Origin: Mytilinidion resinicola
Lineage: Eukaryota; Ascomycota; Dothideomycetes; Mytilinidiales; Mytilinidiaceae
Reading direction: 5' to 3'
DNA: 64,000 bases
Assembly: GCF_010093595.1 (NCBI RefSeq)
Contig: NW_022985449.1
Coordinates: forward strand, 158,917 to 222,916
Shown: positions 55,816-64,000 of the stretch, piece after piece
Numbering within the stretch: position 1 is the stretch's first letter
Layout of the letters: each line of letters begins with the position of its first letter
The notes under the pieces: model-generated
Database searches by the model: none
What the model was told of the DNA's origin: nothing
What the model saw: the letters and a program-made list of their open reading frames with translations, nothing else
Translations under genes and position numbers: made by a program

Positions 55816-56577
55816 ATGCTAGACGGCCCCGCCGTGTCGCGCGCGCTGCCCATCCGGGGACGGAAACCCTCCCTAACCCCCTCCACCACCTCCAGCCTCG
55901 ACGACGGCTGTCTCGCATTGTGCAGCTTCGCGAAAGCAAAAGACAAGACCGCAACCCTGCACCGCTCGATCCAAGCAACCCCAACGGCATCACCACCCCC
56001 ATCTCGACCTCACCTGCCGCCGCAAGCCGACAGCGCCGCCACGCCTCCACAGCCATCCACCAGCACCCGAACCTCGACCTCCCCCTCCACCATCCGAACC
56101 TCGTCAACCCGAACCTCAACACCAACCCCCAAAGCGCACACCCTCGCCCACCCCGGCTCCCTCGCTCCCATCTCCCACTTGACCGTCTACCCGCCCCTCC
56201 CCTCGCCCACCCCCCTTCGCCACCCCTCCGCCCCCCACACCCCTCCCCTCCCCCTCTTCCCCCCCGGCTACTACACGATCCCCGAGATCCGCCGCATCTC
56301 CGCGACGACCGTCGACTCGGACAACGACATGTTCACGGCGCAGGAGTTCCTGGACACGACGCGGCTGTTGCCGACGTACTTGCCGCTGAGGACGCAGTAT
56401 CATGAGCGTGTGAGGACGGTGGAGGAGGTGTGGGAGGAAGGGCTGCCGCGGGAGAGGAGGGGGAGTGAGGGGGATACTGGGACACAGGCTAGGTTTGCGG
56501 AGGTGCCGCTGGAGGAGGATTGGAGGAAGGGGAGTATATTGGGGAGGAGGGAGAGGATGAGGAGTGTGGCGTGGTGA
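55816..56577 (+). CDS. Uncharacterised Pro/Ser/Thr-rich protein, 253 residues
   Basis: Single frame from ATG at 55816. Residues 1-150 are low complexity in Pro, Ser and Thr (TSTRTSTSPSTIRTSSTRTS). The C-terminal 100 residues look more ordered: PPGYYTIPEIRRISATTVDS, MFTAQEFLDTTRLLP, and VRTVEEVWEEGLPRERR. A TIPEIRRIS-type block followed by LPTYLPLR suggests a conserved short motif region, but I do not recognise the family. The extreme C content of the strand also opens long frames in other phases, so the call is less certain than for motif-bearing genes. Confidence 0.55.
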   Translation: MLDGPAVSRALPIRGRKPSLTPSTTSSLDDGCLALCSFAKAKDKTATLHRSIQATPTASPPPSRPHLPPQADSAATPPQPSTSTRTSTSPSTIRTSSTRTSTPTPKAHTLAHPGSLAPISHLTVYPPLPSPTPLRHPSAPHTPPLPLFPPGYYTIPEIRRISATTVDSDNDMFTAQEFLDTTRLLPTYLPLRTQYHERVRTVEEVWEEGLPRERRGSEGDTGTQARFAEVPLEEDWRKGSILGRRERMRSVAW

Positions 56578-56967
56578 CGGGCGCTTCGAGAGAAAACGTT
56601 TTTGACTATGCACACCTCAGAAGCAGGACTTCTCCGAACGCTGCTATCTGTGTTCCTGTTCGCGAACAACCCGGATTGATAAGCGGGCTTGGAATTAGAT
56701 ACCCTAAATCTCGAGTGTGGTTACTGTGGTGCTAGATATATCCTTCACTGCGATTCTCTAGAACCACATTATGATAAGCAGCACGAAGAAAGTATGAGTT
56801 GTGTGCCGAGCACTACTGATCTTTTTGATTCATGCAAGCTAATTCGCTGACGCAGAGCAGGATATTTCCTCTGTCCGCACGCAAGCTGGCGCCTCGAACG
56901 CCGCTGGTCGTTTCAGCCGAGCCACGAAAATACCTAGAACCAGTCCCAATCATCGTCCATCTCACAT
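56578..56967. other. Convergent intergenic region before RPL30
   Basis: 390 bp between two 3' ends; nothing recognised. Confidence 0.45.
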
Positions 56968-57878
56968 TTATGCGGTGCTCGTGCTCAGGATGTCGGAGTC
57001 ACCTATGCCCGCATTAGTACCAGCCCAAACCCAGGAATCGCTACAGGTTCAATAACTCACCAGCATCCAAGATAGCCATGGTCGAGCAGCGGAAGAGTTT
57101 ACCGCAGGCAGTGCCCAATTCGATCTTTATCACCGAAACGCGTTAGTATGATGCATAGCCCTCCGAAGTCTCTATGGGGAGAGACATCTTCTCAGGGCTT
57201 GCCCTCGGGGACCGGCCATGACGGCGGCCCCGTCGTTAGGCCGTGAGGTAGGATAGGGGTTGTAGACGTACGTTGTTGCCGGAGAAGTGATGCACAGAGG
57301 TCTTCGAGAGCATGCTATAGTCTGGAAAGAGGTCAGCAATTGCATCACATGTTTCGATTCACCCTAGTATCACGTACATTCAAGCTCGCTCTTCCTCAGT
57401 GGGGGGCTGTTGCCCGCGATGATGACAAGCTTGGCCTTTCCAGATCGAAGCCTAGACGGGTGTTAGAGATTTAGGTGATGTACACAGCTGACGAGTATTC
57501 GAGATTCGTATGCGGGGAGGTATGGCGCAGTTTTGCCATGTGTTCAGGCAATGTAGAGGGATGAAGTGGAGGCGTGTCGTAGATTCAAATTGGACATAGC
57601 GGCGGAGGGGACGGATATTGCACATTCAACGGGACAGAGAGGTTGAAACGTACGACTTGAGGGTTGACTTGTAGCCCAAAGTAACCCTGCGAATCATGTC
57701 AGCAACTGTACGAGGATAATTTGTGTCTTCGAGGAGGGGCTTTCTTACTTTCCAGACTTCATCACAAGCGCAAGGCGCGAGTTGATCCTTTTTGACGAGT
57801 TAGGATCGAACCGATTATGCTTTCGGGACAAGAGAGCGCTTACGAGTCGGCGGTCTTCTTGTTCTTTTTTGGGGCCAT
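56968..57878 (-). CDS. RPL30: 60S ribosomal protein L30, seven exons
   Basis: Exons 57844-57878, 57749-57787, 57654-57686, 57378-57451, 57272-57321, 57061-57124 and 56968-57002, all phase-consistent, give 109 residues. The translation starts MAPKKNKKTADSINSRLALV, then [59 protein letters not shown] and ends TMAILDAGDSDILSTSTA. This is eL30 along its whole length. It binds 25S rRNA kink-turns in the large subunit; in yeast it also represses splicing of its own transcript. Six introns in a 109-residue gene, with exons as short as 33 bp, is notable. No splicing-control kink-turn was identified in intron 1. Confidence 0.96.
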
Positions 57879-58507
57879 TGTGAGTGAAAAAGGGTGGGTT
57901 GCGGATTGAGAGGGTGGTATAGGTTGACGATGGCGAGTGACGACGGGGTTCGAGGACAATTCCAAAGTTTCGTGGGAGTGCGAAAATGTCTTGGCAATGA
58001 AGCGAGGAGCTAACTACGTTTGGGCTCCACGTGATGACCACCCCCTCACTGAATCAGTTGAATGAAGTTACCCTATATCCTGTGAAGATTCAGTGAAACC
58101 AAGTCTATCAACATGAGCACTAAGTGATAACGATGTTTGAGGTGGCTTGGCGATTTCACAGCATGTTGTTTAACTGCCTTGAAAATGTAGTTATCGTATG
58201 ACTTTGAATGAAGACACCCAAATACGACAAACGTTTATAACGTGCATTGAAATCTTGGCTGCATTAGAGCTGGTATCTACCTGAGACGAACGCGCAAGTT
58301 CCAGAGCCTATTCAACAATACATATTGGGAACAATGATAGGAAGAAAAGCCCAATGCACTCCCCATCAAAGGCCTACTTAAGACCAGCCGCAACTCCCGT
58401 ATCAAATAGCCCAGATAAGGCTAGAAGTCCGCCAACTCCAACTTCCAATCCCTCATAATAAAACTTCAAGCTCGTCCAATTCAATGAGCAGTTCTTGAGA
58501 GCCCATT
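57879..58507. promoter_or_regulatory. RPL30 promoter region / RAD21 3' region
   Basis: 629 bp. A CACGTG motif lies at 58028-58033, about 150 bp upstream of the RPL30 start, in CTCCACGTGATGACC. Ribosomal protein promoters in fungi often use such sites, but its use here is inference. Confidence 0.45.
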
Positions 58508-60324
58508 TTACGCTGCAGCCTCGACAGCCGCAGCAATCTCCCCACCAGCCTCCGCCTCGGCCCAATCTCCCCAAAGACCGCGCTGGGCTCTGAACCGCAG
58601 CGGGCCACCAAGTTGGTCTACTGGCTGTTCGACCTTGATAGCAGACTTAGTAGCTAGCACCAACATCTCGAAGAACATCCGTGTCGCATCGGCCTTAGTT
58701 GTGTTTCTCTCCGGTAGCATATCTTGGAATAGCACACTGGTCTTCAGCCTCTCGGCCTCGCTTTCCGCAGCAGCTGGTCCGAACCTCTCGCGTAGTAGAT
58801 GAACGGCATTCTTCGTGCCTAATGAGATGGGGCCGCTGTCGGCCGGGTGCAAGAACGGGGCAGTGGTGTCGTCAAAATTGTCGGGAATTGGGGATAACGC
58901 TTCCTCTTCATCCAGTTCGAGCGGGGGTGGTGCTGGTGCATCTTCAGGGAGTTCGATTATATCATCCTGAATGCCACTGACGCTGTCGTTGATGGCTGCC
59001 ATTGTTTCGTCGTTATCATCGAGATTGATGTCCACAGCACCGTCGTCTTCCTCGTTCTTTCGTTTCCGCTTGAGCTCTCCGGATCGTTTTACGACTTCCA
59101 GTGACAAGAGGTCCCTGAGTTCCGGCGCCCAACCGATGTTGCGACCCTCCCCTAAGATACTGGAGACGAACCCTCCCGTTTTTTGCATGGTCATGAGCGC
59201 GAGAAGCATGGGATCCCGCGGTAAGAAGGAGGCCGCTTTCAGGATTTTCGATCGATCGTTCTGCTGTGCCCTGATCTGATTAGAGTGGATTTCGGTGTCC
59301 GCATCAGCGTGCAAGACTTTGCGCCGCTTGGCCTTATGCGCCTGGTGAATGGTCTCATCTTCGTCTTCCTGGGGTTCAAAAAGGGTGGCATTTTGATCGC
59401 CGTTGACGGTCTTCTCCAGCTCTCGTTCCGCACTGGAACGAATTGAAGATAGTGGCGATAGCGTGTCCCGTTGGCGGCGGTTCGCACCCTCCGCACCCAA
59501 GTCAGGAAAGCTAGGTGAATTAGGCGTGTCCAGGTCATTGCGATCCAAAGCTCCTTGGAATAGAGAGGTATCCTCTACGATGAGGTCTTCGTCTCCAAAA
59601 TTGAGCTGCACATCGTCGTCCAGTGGCTTCGCACTACCGCCAAATTCTTCCGAGGCGTTTCGCTCAAGTGGTGCGTCTCGAGCCATTTCAATTCCCAAAC
59701 TCGTTCCTTCCAGAAGGTCATCGTCAAAGTTGAGATCGATGTCGTTGTCCAGAGCTTCAACAGCGTCCTCAGTATGCTCCTCAATGCTTCCAGACAGAAC
59801 CTGCTGGCTGTAGATCAAGTAGTTCGGGTCTTGCGCAGCGCTTAGGTCGCCCCGTAATTGTGGTTGAGATTGAAGCATAAAGGGATCTGGCGGCGCCAAA
59901 AAGAGGTCCATATCGGTGACTTGGTCGACAAGCAATAGAGACTTCGGATTCGCGGCATGGGTCTGGTTGGCGGGAATATCGACATCATTGCTAGATCTGA
60001 AAGCCTGTTCAATCGTTAGAAAATACGAACGGCGCAAAGTCGCAAAGTGACGCGACTGACCATCTTGAGCTTCAACAACGCTTCATTGCAGTCTTCCAAC
60101 AGATAGCGCGCCTTCCTGCTGTAGATGCGCACGACGCCGAGCAGCAGCTGGCCACTGAGTCGAAGGGCGATTGGCGCCTGGTCCTTCGCGACGATTGTGT
60201 TGACGTTCTTCGGGATGTTTGACTGCAGGATGTTGTTTTTCGAGAGCTTGCGCTCCATGTTGGCGGCCAGCCAAACACGGGCCAGCGGCCCCTCTCTGGA
60301 CAGCAGGCGCTCGGAGTAGAACAT
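58508..60324 (-). CDS. RAD21: Cohesin kleisin subunit RAD21/SCC1
   Basis: Exon 1 60061-60324 (88 codons) and exon 2 58508-60004 join over a 56-bp intron (GTCAGT donor) to give LLKLKMAFRSSNDVDIPAN and 586 residues. The N-terminal kleisin domain MFYSERLLSREGPLARVWLA, then NVNTIVAKDQAPIALRLSGQ, binds SMC3. The acidic middle part has repeated LNFDDDLL/LNFGDEDL segments and SIRSSAERELEK. The C-terminal winged-helix reads DATRMFFEMLVLATKSAIKV and binds SMC1. Rad21 closes the cohesin ring and is cut by separase at anaphase; a separase site was not pinpointed. The upstream MCB motif (60367) fits G1/S-timed expression. Confidence 0.94.
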
Positions 60325-60941
60325 GGCGGGGTGGTGTCGATGGGTTGGTGTTGATGAAAGAGAGGGACGCGTTGGTGTGGCTGGGTCTTGTTGATGACAG
60401 AGGCGCGAGCAGAGACCGACATTCACCCGGCGAATGTCACGTGATACGTATTGAGTCCACTAGATCCCCAGAAACACCTCCAGGGGCCGTCCAACCAGGC
60501 AACTTTTTCTTATTGTAGCTCTTTGAAGGCTCTTTCAGTAAAAGTTTAATGGGAGACATGGGATATGTTAGAGAACATGAATACTCGCCAAGAACTGATC
60601 TTTTTACATCAAGTCGATTCAATCAAGTCAAGAAGTCGACATCATGTTGGTCCTGAAATGAAAGCGAACAGTGGCAATGCAGTGCCTAGTCATAGATATT
60701 CGTAGACTCCTGATTGACAGAGAAGTGGGGCATTTTGGACAAGTAGGAAACTCGGGTCTAGACAGCGTCAACATGCTATACGCATATTAGAAGTATACCC
60801 GGTGCTCCACAAACAGTGGCAGGAAATGCTGGAAATCCTGTAAGGCTCCTCATACAGCGGTAAACGAGTGCACGGATATCAATGACAAGGCATTGTATGT
60901 AAAGGGTTCATTCGCAAGGCCTCTAAGAGCAGCTACTTTAA
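60325..60941. promoter_or_regulatory. RAD21 promoter region
   Basis: 617 bp, including an MCB site (60367-60372) and a TCACGTGA palindrome (60436-60443). The distal part is the 3' region of the EI24-like gene. Confidence 0.5.
60367..60372. promoter_or_regulatory. MluI cell-cycle box (ACGCGT) before RAD21
   Basis: Palindromic ACGCGT in context GGGACGCGTTGG, 43 bp upstream of the RAD21 start codon. MCB elements bind the MBF complex, and the yeast SCC1/MCD1 promoter is a known MBF target at G1/S. One copy is seen. Confidence 0.5.
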
Positions 60942-61973
60942 TCAAACAGAATTGTCTTCAACACCTTCTTGAGAGTTGTCCGTGTAGCCTGGGTCCACCG
61001 CCGTGCTCTGTGCCTCTTCTCGCTGCAGCTGGGTTTCGAGATCAGCAGCCCAGAGGGCCGACCCTGCAGCTGTCGTCATCAGAAAGAACATCGAAAGCAC
61101 TGGAATAAGTTGTAGCATCAGTGCCACAGTTCCAAACCTATATATAGTCAGTACGGATTAGGTCCCGAAGATAGATCTCCCGTTTCACTCACCAGGTGTA
61201 CTGCCATCGCCGCCCTCTGACGAAAGCGTTCCTCTGCTTCTTGTTCAAGTCGTGCAGCTGGAAGTATCGCCAATGCTGCAACGGCCCCGCACGGTATCCG
61301 GTAAGAATCAAGAATAGGGGTACCCCCACAAACGGTATGAAGTTGAGGGGTAGCAGGACGATGAACTCCACGATCTGCCGCAGCGAGAAAGGGCCATACA
61401 CCGAAGACCGAGTTGGCTTCCCTAGTCTTTTCAACGGGTTCTCGCCCTCAATCGAAACCGGCCTCCGGGTAGCCACCAAGTCATCCCAGCCTTTATGAAC
61501 CAATATAGAGTCGAAGGTATCAAGCTGTGACTCATCCTAACACTAGTCAGAAGTGAACAGCCGGCGCAAGTCCCCTGACGGTATCATACCACGAGAAAAG
61601 CTTCAAAGAGTAATGCCACAATCGCCGCACCCTCCCCGAGCACTAGAAACGTCCCATTGACCCATGCGCCCGCATGGTGGAAGATGGCGAGGAAAGCGAC
61701 TTGAGGTAGGTAGGTCCAGAAGAAGAGGTTAAACAGTACAAAGATACTGAGCAGGAAGGCAGGGAGCAAACGGGCTCGCAGTAAGGGCCATAGGAATGAG
61801 TGACCTGCAAAATAGACGATGCCCTGTTCAAGTCAGACAGAGCATTACAGTACGTACTCGACTATTCCGAGGTTAGAGGGACATACCTTCAGTGGGTAGA
61901 GCCACGATGCTGTTACCACAACTTTAGCTGGGTTTATGAAGACGGTCCGCGCCAGCCCCGAGGACGGTGCCAT
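60942..61973 (-). CDS. EI24-domain membrane protein (Lds1/Rrt8-like)
   Basis: Exons 61887-61973, 61590-61823, 61193-61536 and 60942-61137 (introns 63, 53, 55 bp) give 286 residues. Hydrophobic segments include ARLLPAFLLSIFVLFNLFFW, TFLVLGEGAAIVALLFEAFL, IVEFIVLLPLNFIPFVGVPL and GTVALMLQLIPVLSMFFLMT. The block PFSLRQIVEF..LPLNFIPFVG followed by TGYRAGPLQHWRYFQL is the EI24-domain signature of the fungal Lds1/Lds2/Rrt8 family, whose yeast members sit on lipid droplets and the forming spore wall. The C-terminus is soluble and acidic. Family assignment is from memory of the motif. Confidence 0.8.
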
Positions 61974-62600
61974 GATGTACTCGCAACTGGATGCTCCCGT
62001 TGAATGTTCGTGAAGTCGTGCCTAGAGGCGAGGACTGCATGGCGCTTTGGCCAGGATCCGACCAGTGCTTTGTAGTTACGTGAGGGTATCTTCAACATCT
62101 CCTCGGGTCTTCAACTCTCGTGAGAGACCTCGGGCCTTTACATTGCTTCGTTCTTCACACTATCCTGTTCCATACCTTGTGTCTCTTGTACAAGCTTGTG
62201 GGAAATTGTGTTCTCCGTAATGACTGCCTCAAGAGATCAGAAAAGTATCGTCAACACAGCCGGAGTGGATAAGACTTCTGTATCTCGGCGGCCCTCCCGA
62301 ACGGCAAAAACGGCAACGGCCTTATTCCCGATGTACTGCACACAGCATCGGCCGCGGAAAGGACCCGCAGATCGACTAGGCTTACGCCCTTTGGTGACAG
62401 TGCCTCGATCTCCAATAATCAAATGCCATGGTTCTCCGCCATCGGACTGCTACGAAGCAAAAGCCGGTGAAGATGTGTCATAGCTGCTATTACCATTTTG
62501 TGTTAATATAGCATACACTTTCTTTGCCCTCAGAGTTTTATTGCATGCATACTTCAATGCACATATCAGACCTTACTCATTGCCCACAATTCCCAACATC
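61974..62600. promoter_or_regulatory. Divergent promoter region, EI24-like and MCT-type genes
   Basis: 627 bp between outward-reading starts. No gene or known motif was identified. An in-frame upstream Met for the transporter lies at 62541. Confidence 0.45.
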
Positions 62601-64000
62601 ATGACTGAGAAGCAGCATCAAAGCGGGGTAGAAACTCCAGAGCTTGAAGACAAAGAACGTGACTGGTCAGAGAAAGACGATATCAACGTGGACCGCGAGC
62701 AGTCAGTAGGAGTGCCCTCTCAATCGGTTCAACCGTTGGAGACCAAGACGGCAGAGACGAGCAATGGCGGCGTACTTGATCGTCTCAGGTCCAACGTCTC
62801 CTTGCATAAAGATCCCGGACCACCACTAGATGGAGGGAAAGCATGGATTCAAGCCGCAGTGGCCCATCTCGTGATATGTGAAACCTGGGGACAGATCAGC
62901 TCTTACGGCGTGTTCCAAAGCTACTACTCGGGCACGCTCGGGCATCCACCATCCGATATCTCCTGGGTCGGATCTGTTCAAATCTTCCTCCTCTTCTTCA
63001 TCGGGACATTCTCAGGTAGAGCAACCGATGCTGGTCTCTTCCGTCCAGTATTCATACTAGGAGTATTCTTCCAGGTCTTCGGTATCTTCATGACATCTCT
63101 TTCGACAAAGTACTGGCAGCTGTTCCTAGCACAAGGGATTTGCACCGGAATTGGGAATGGGCTTCAATTCTGTCCTACAATGTCCCTCCTGTCCACATAT
63201 TTTAGCAAGAACAAGTCGTTAGCTATTGGCATAGCCGCTTCTGGGTCAGCTACAGGTGGATTGGTCAGTTCTGCCTTCACCGTTTTACCTCTATTGCTAA
63301 CTCTATGTAGATCTACCCAGCAATTGCAACACAACTACTTGGCCAAATCGGGTTCGGTTGGACAATGCGAGTTATAGGGTTCGTCACCATTGCTCAAGGC
63401 GCTGTTGCCGCTGCGTTTTTGAAACCACGATTACCTCCCCGAAAAGCAGGCCCGCTGGTTGAGTGGGCTGCTCTGAAAGAACCTACTTACGTACTCTACT
63501 GCATTGGGATGTTTCTCAATTTCTGGGCGCTTTACTTTGCTTTCTATTACGTATGTACTTTGCTATGTCAATAAGACAACGAGTGCAATGCTGATAAGCT
63601 TCACAGGTTGGCGCATACGGAAGAGACATCAGGGGTATGAGCAACAAAGATTCCATATATCTCCTGATGATCATGAACGGAGTCGGATACATCGGCCGCC
63701 TTGCACCAAACGCTTTCGCCGATCGTGTTGGCCCTTTGAACATGATCACCCCTTTCGCCTTCCTCTCCGGAGTTCTGATATACTCATGGGCTGGCGTTAC
63801 CTCTACTGGCGGCCTTTACGCTTTTTCGGTCATATATGGCCTGTTTGCGGCTGCGATACAAAGTATGTTCCCCGCAGCACTGTCGAGCTTGACAACGGAC
63901 CTCAGCAAAGCCGGAGTACGCATGGGCATGGGGTTTTCCATCGTCTCAGTAGCTTGTCTCACAGGACCGCCTCTTGCTGGTGCACTGATCCAGTCTAACC
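62601..64000 (+). CDS. MFS monocarboxylate-transporter-type protein, 3' end beyond window
   Basis: Exons 62601-63263, 63311-63550 and 63607 onward (introns 47 and 56 bp); the gene is cut at the window edge after about 432 residues. A charged 80-residue N-terminus precedes PPLDGGKAWIQAAVAHLVIC, the D-G-G-x-x-W entry motif of the monocarboxylate transporter family. Further segments are FRPVFILGVFFQVFGIFMTS, TGIGNGLQFCPTMSLLSTYF, GLIYPAIATQLLGQIGFGW, and NGVGYIGRLAPNAFADRVG. Fungal members carry diverse substrates (for example riboflavin by Mch5). ATG at 62601 is chosen; 62541 is in frame upstream. Probably plasma membrane. Confidence 0.88.

Noticed and set aside
57790..57843. B-box-like GGTTCGATCC in the first RPL30 intron, suggesting a tRNA
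   Set aside because: No A box or acceptor-stem pairing at the right distance; the intron is only 56 bp.
1..64000. CRISPR arrays, rRNA genes or tRNA genes
   Set aside because: None seen; the genome is eukaryotic, and no rRNA core sequence or complete tRNA A/B box pair was recognised.

Overview
The window is nuclear DNA of a filamentous ascomycete (Pezizomycotina; Dothideomycetes is a plausible guess, not proven). The evidence is protein-coding genes split by short introns of about 40-130 bp with GTANGT donors and CTAAC/CTGAC branch sites, a HET-domain gene, a secreted HNH-nuclease gene, ATG9, COG6, UTP20 and RAD21 orthologues, and AT-rich relics whose stop codons and lost catalytic residues are the C-to-T/G-to-A changes left by RIP (repeat-induced point mutation).

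Positions 1-11,620 are an accessory, transposon-rich block. It holds a RIP-degraded AT-rich tract with an aspartic-protease relic, a probable secreted NucA/NucB-like nuclease, a small secreted protein with a 316-bp transposon in its intron, and a two-exon unknown gene. A 3'-5' exonuclease relic follows, interrupted by a 904-bp inverted-repeat element with an 8-bp target duplication. A pogo/Fot1-type transposon (8344-11622, TA duplication) then carries a second nested element (9740-11074) with about 118-bp inverted repeats and a frameshifted AT-hook reading frame.

Positions 11,900-18,600 are transitional: an MFS drug-type transporter, a GNAT-like single-exon gene, a HET-domain pseudogene broken by the second copy of the 313/316-bp transposon, and a 56-residue Cys-rich protein.

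From about 19,000 to the end the content is mostly core housekeeping genes: DBP3 (rRNA helicase), VPS62-like, a TFIIIC triple-barrel subunit, NIF3, a BolA/Fra2 protein, COG6 and ATG9 as a divergent pair, UTP20 and a CWF19-like protein as a divergent pair, a secreted DUF1524 HNH nuclease, ribosomal protein L30, cohesin RAD21, an EI24/Lds1-like membrane protein and a monocarboxylate-type MFS transporter cut by the window end. Several uncharacterised genes lie between them. Functions group loosely into ribosome and RNA biogenesis (DBP3, UTP20, CWF19-like, RPL30, TFIIIC), membrane traffic and autophagy (COG6, ATG9, VPS62-like), iron/metal handling (Fra2, NIF3) and chromosome cohesion (RAD21).

Exon borders were worked out by eye from reading frame, splice signals and family continuity. 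All product names rest on recognised motifs, not on a database search.
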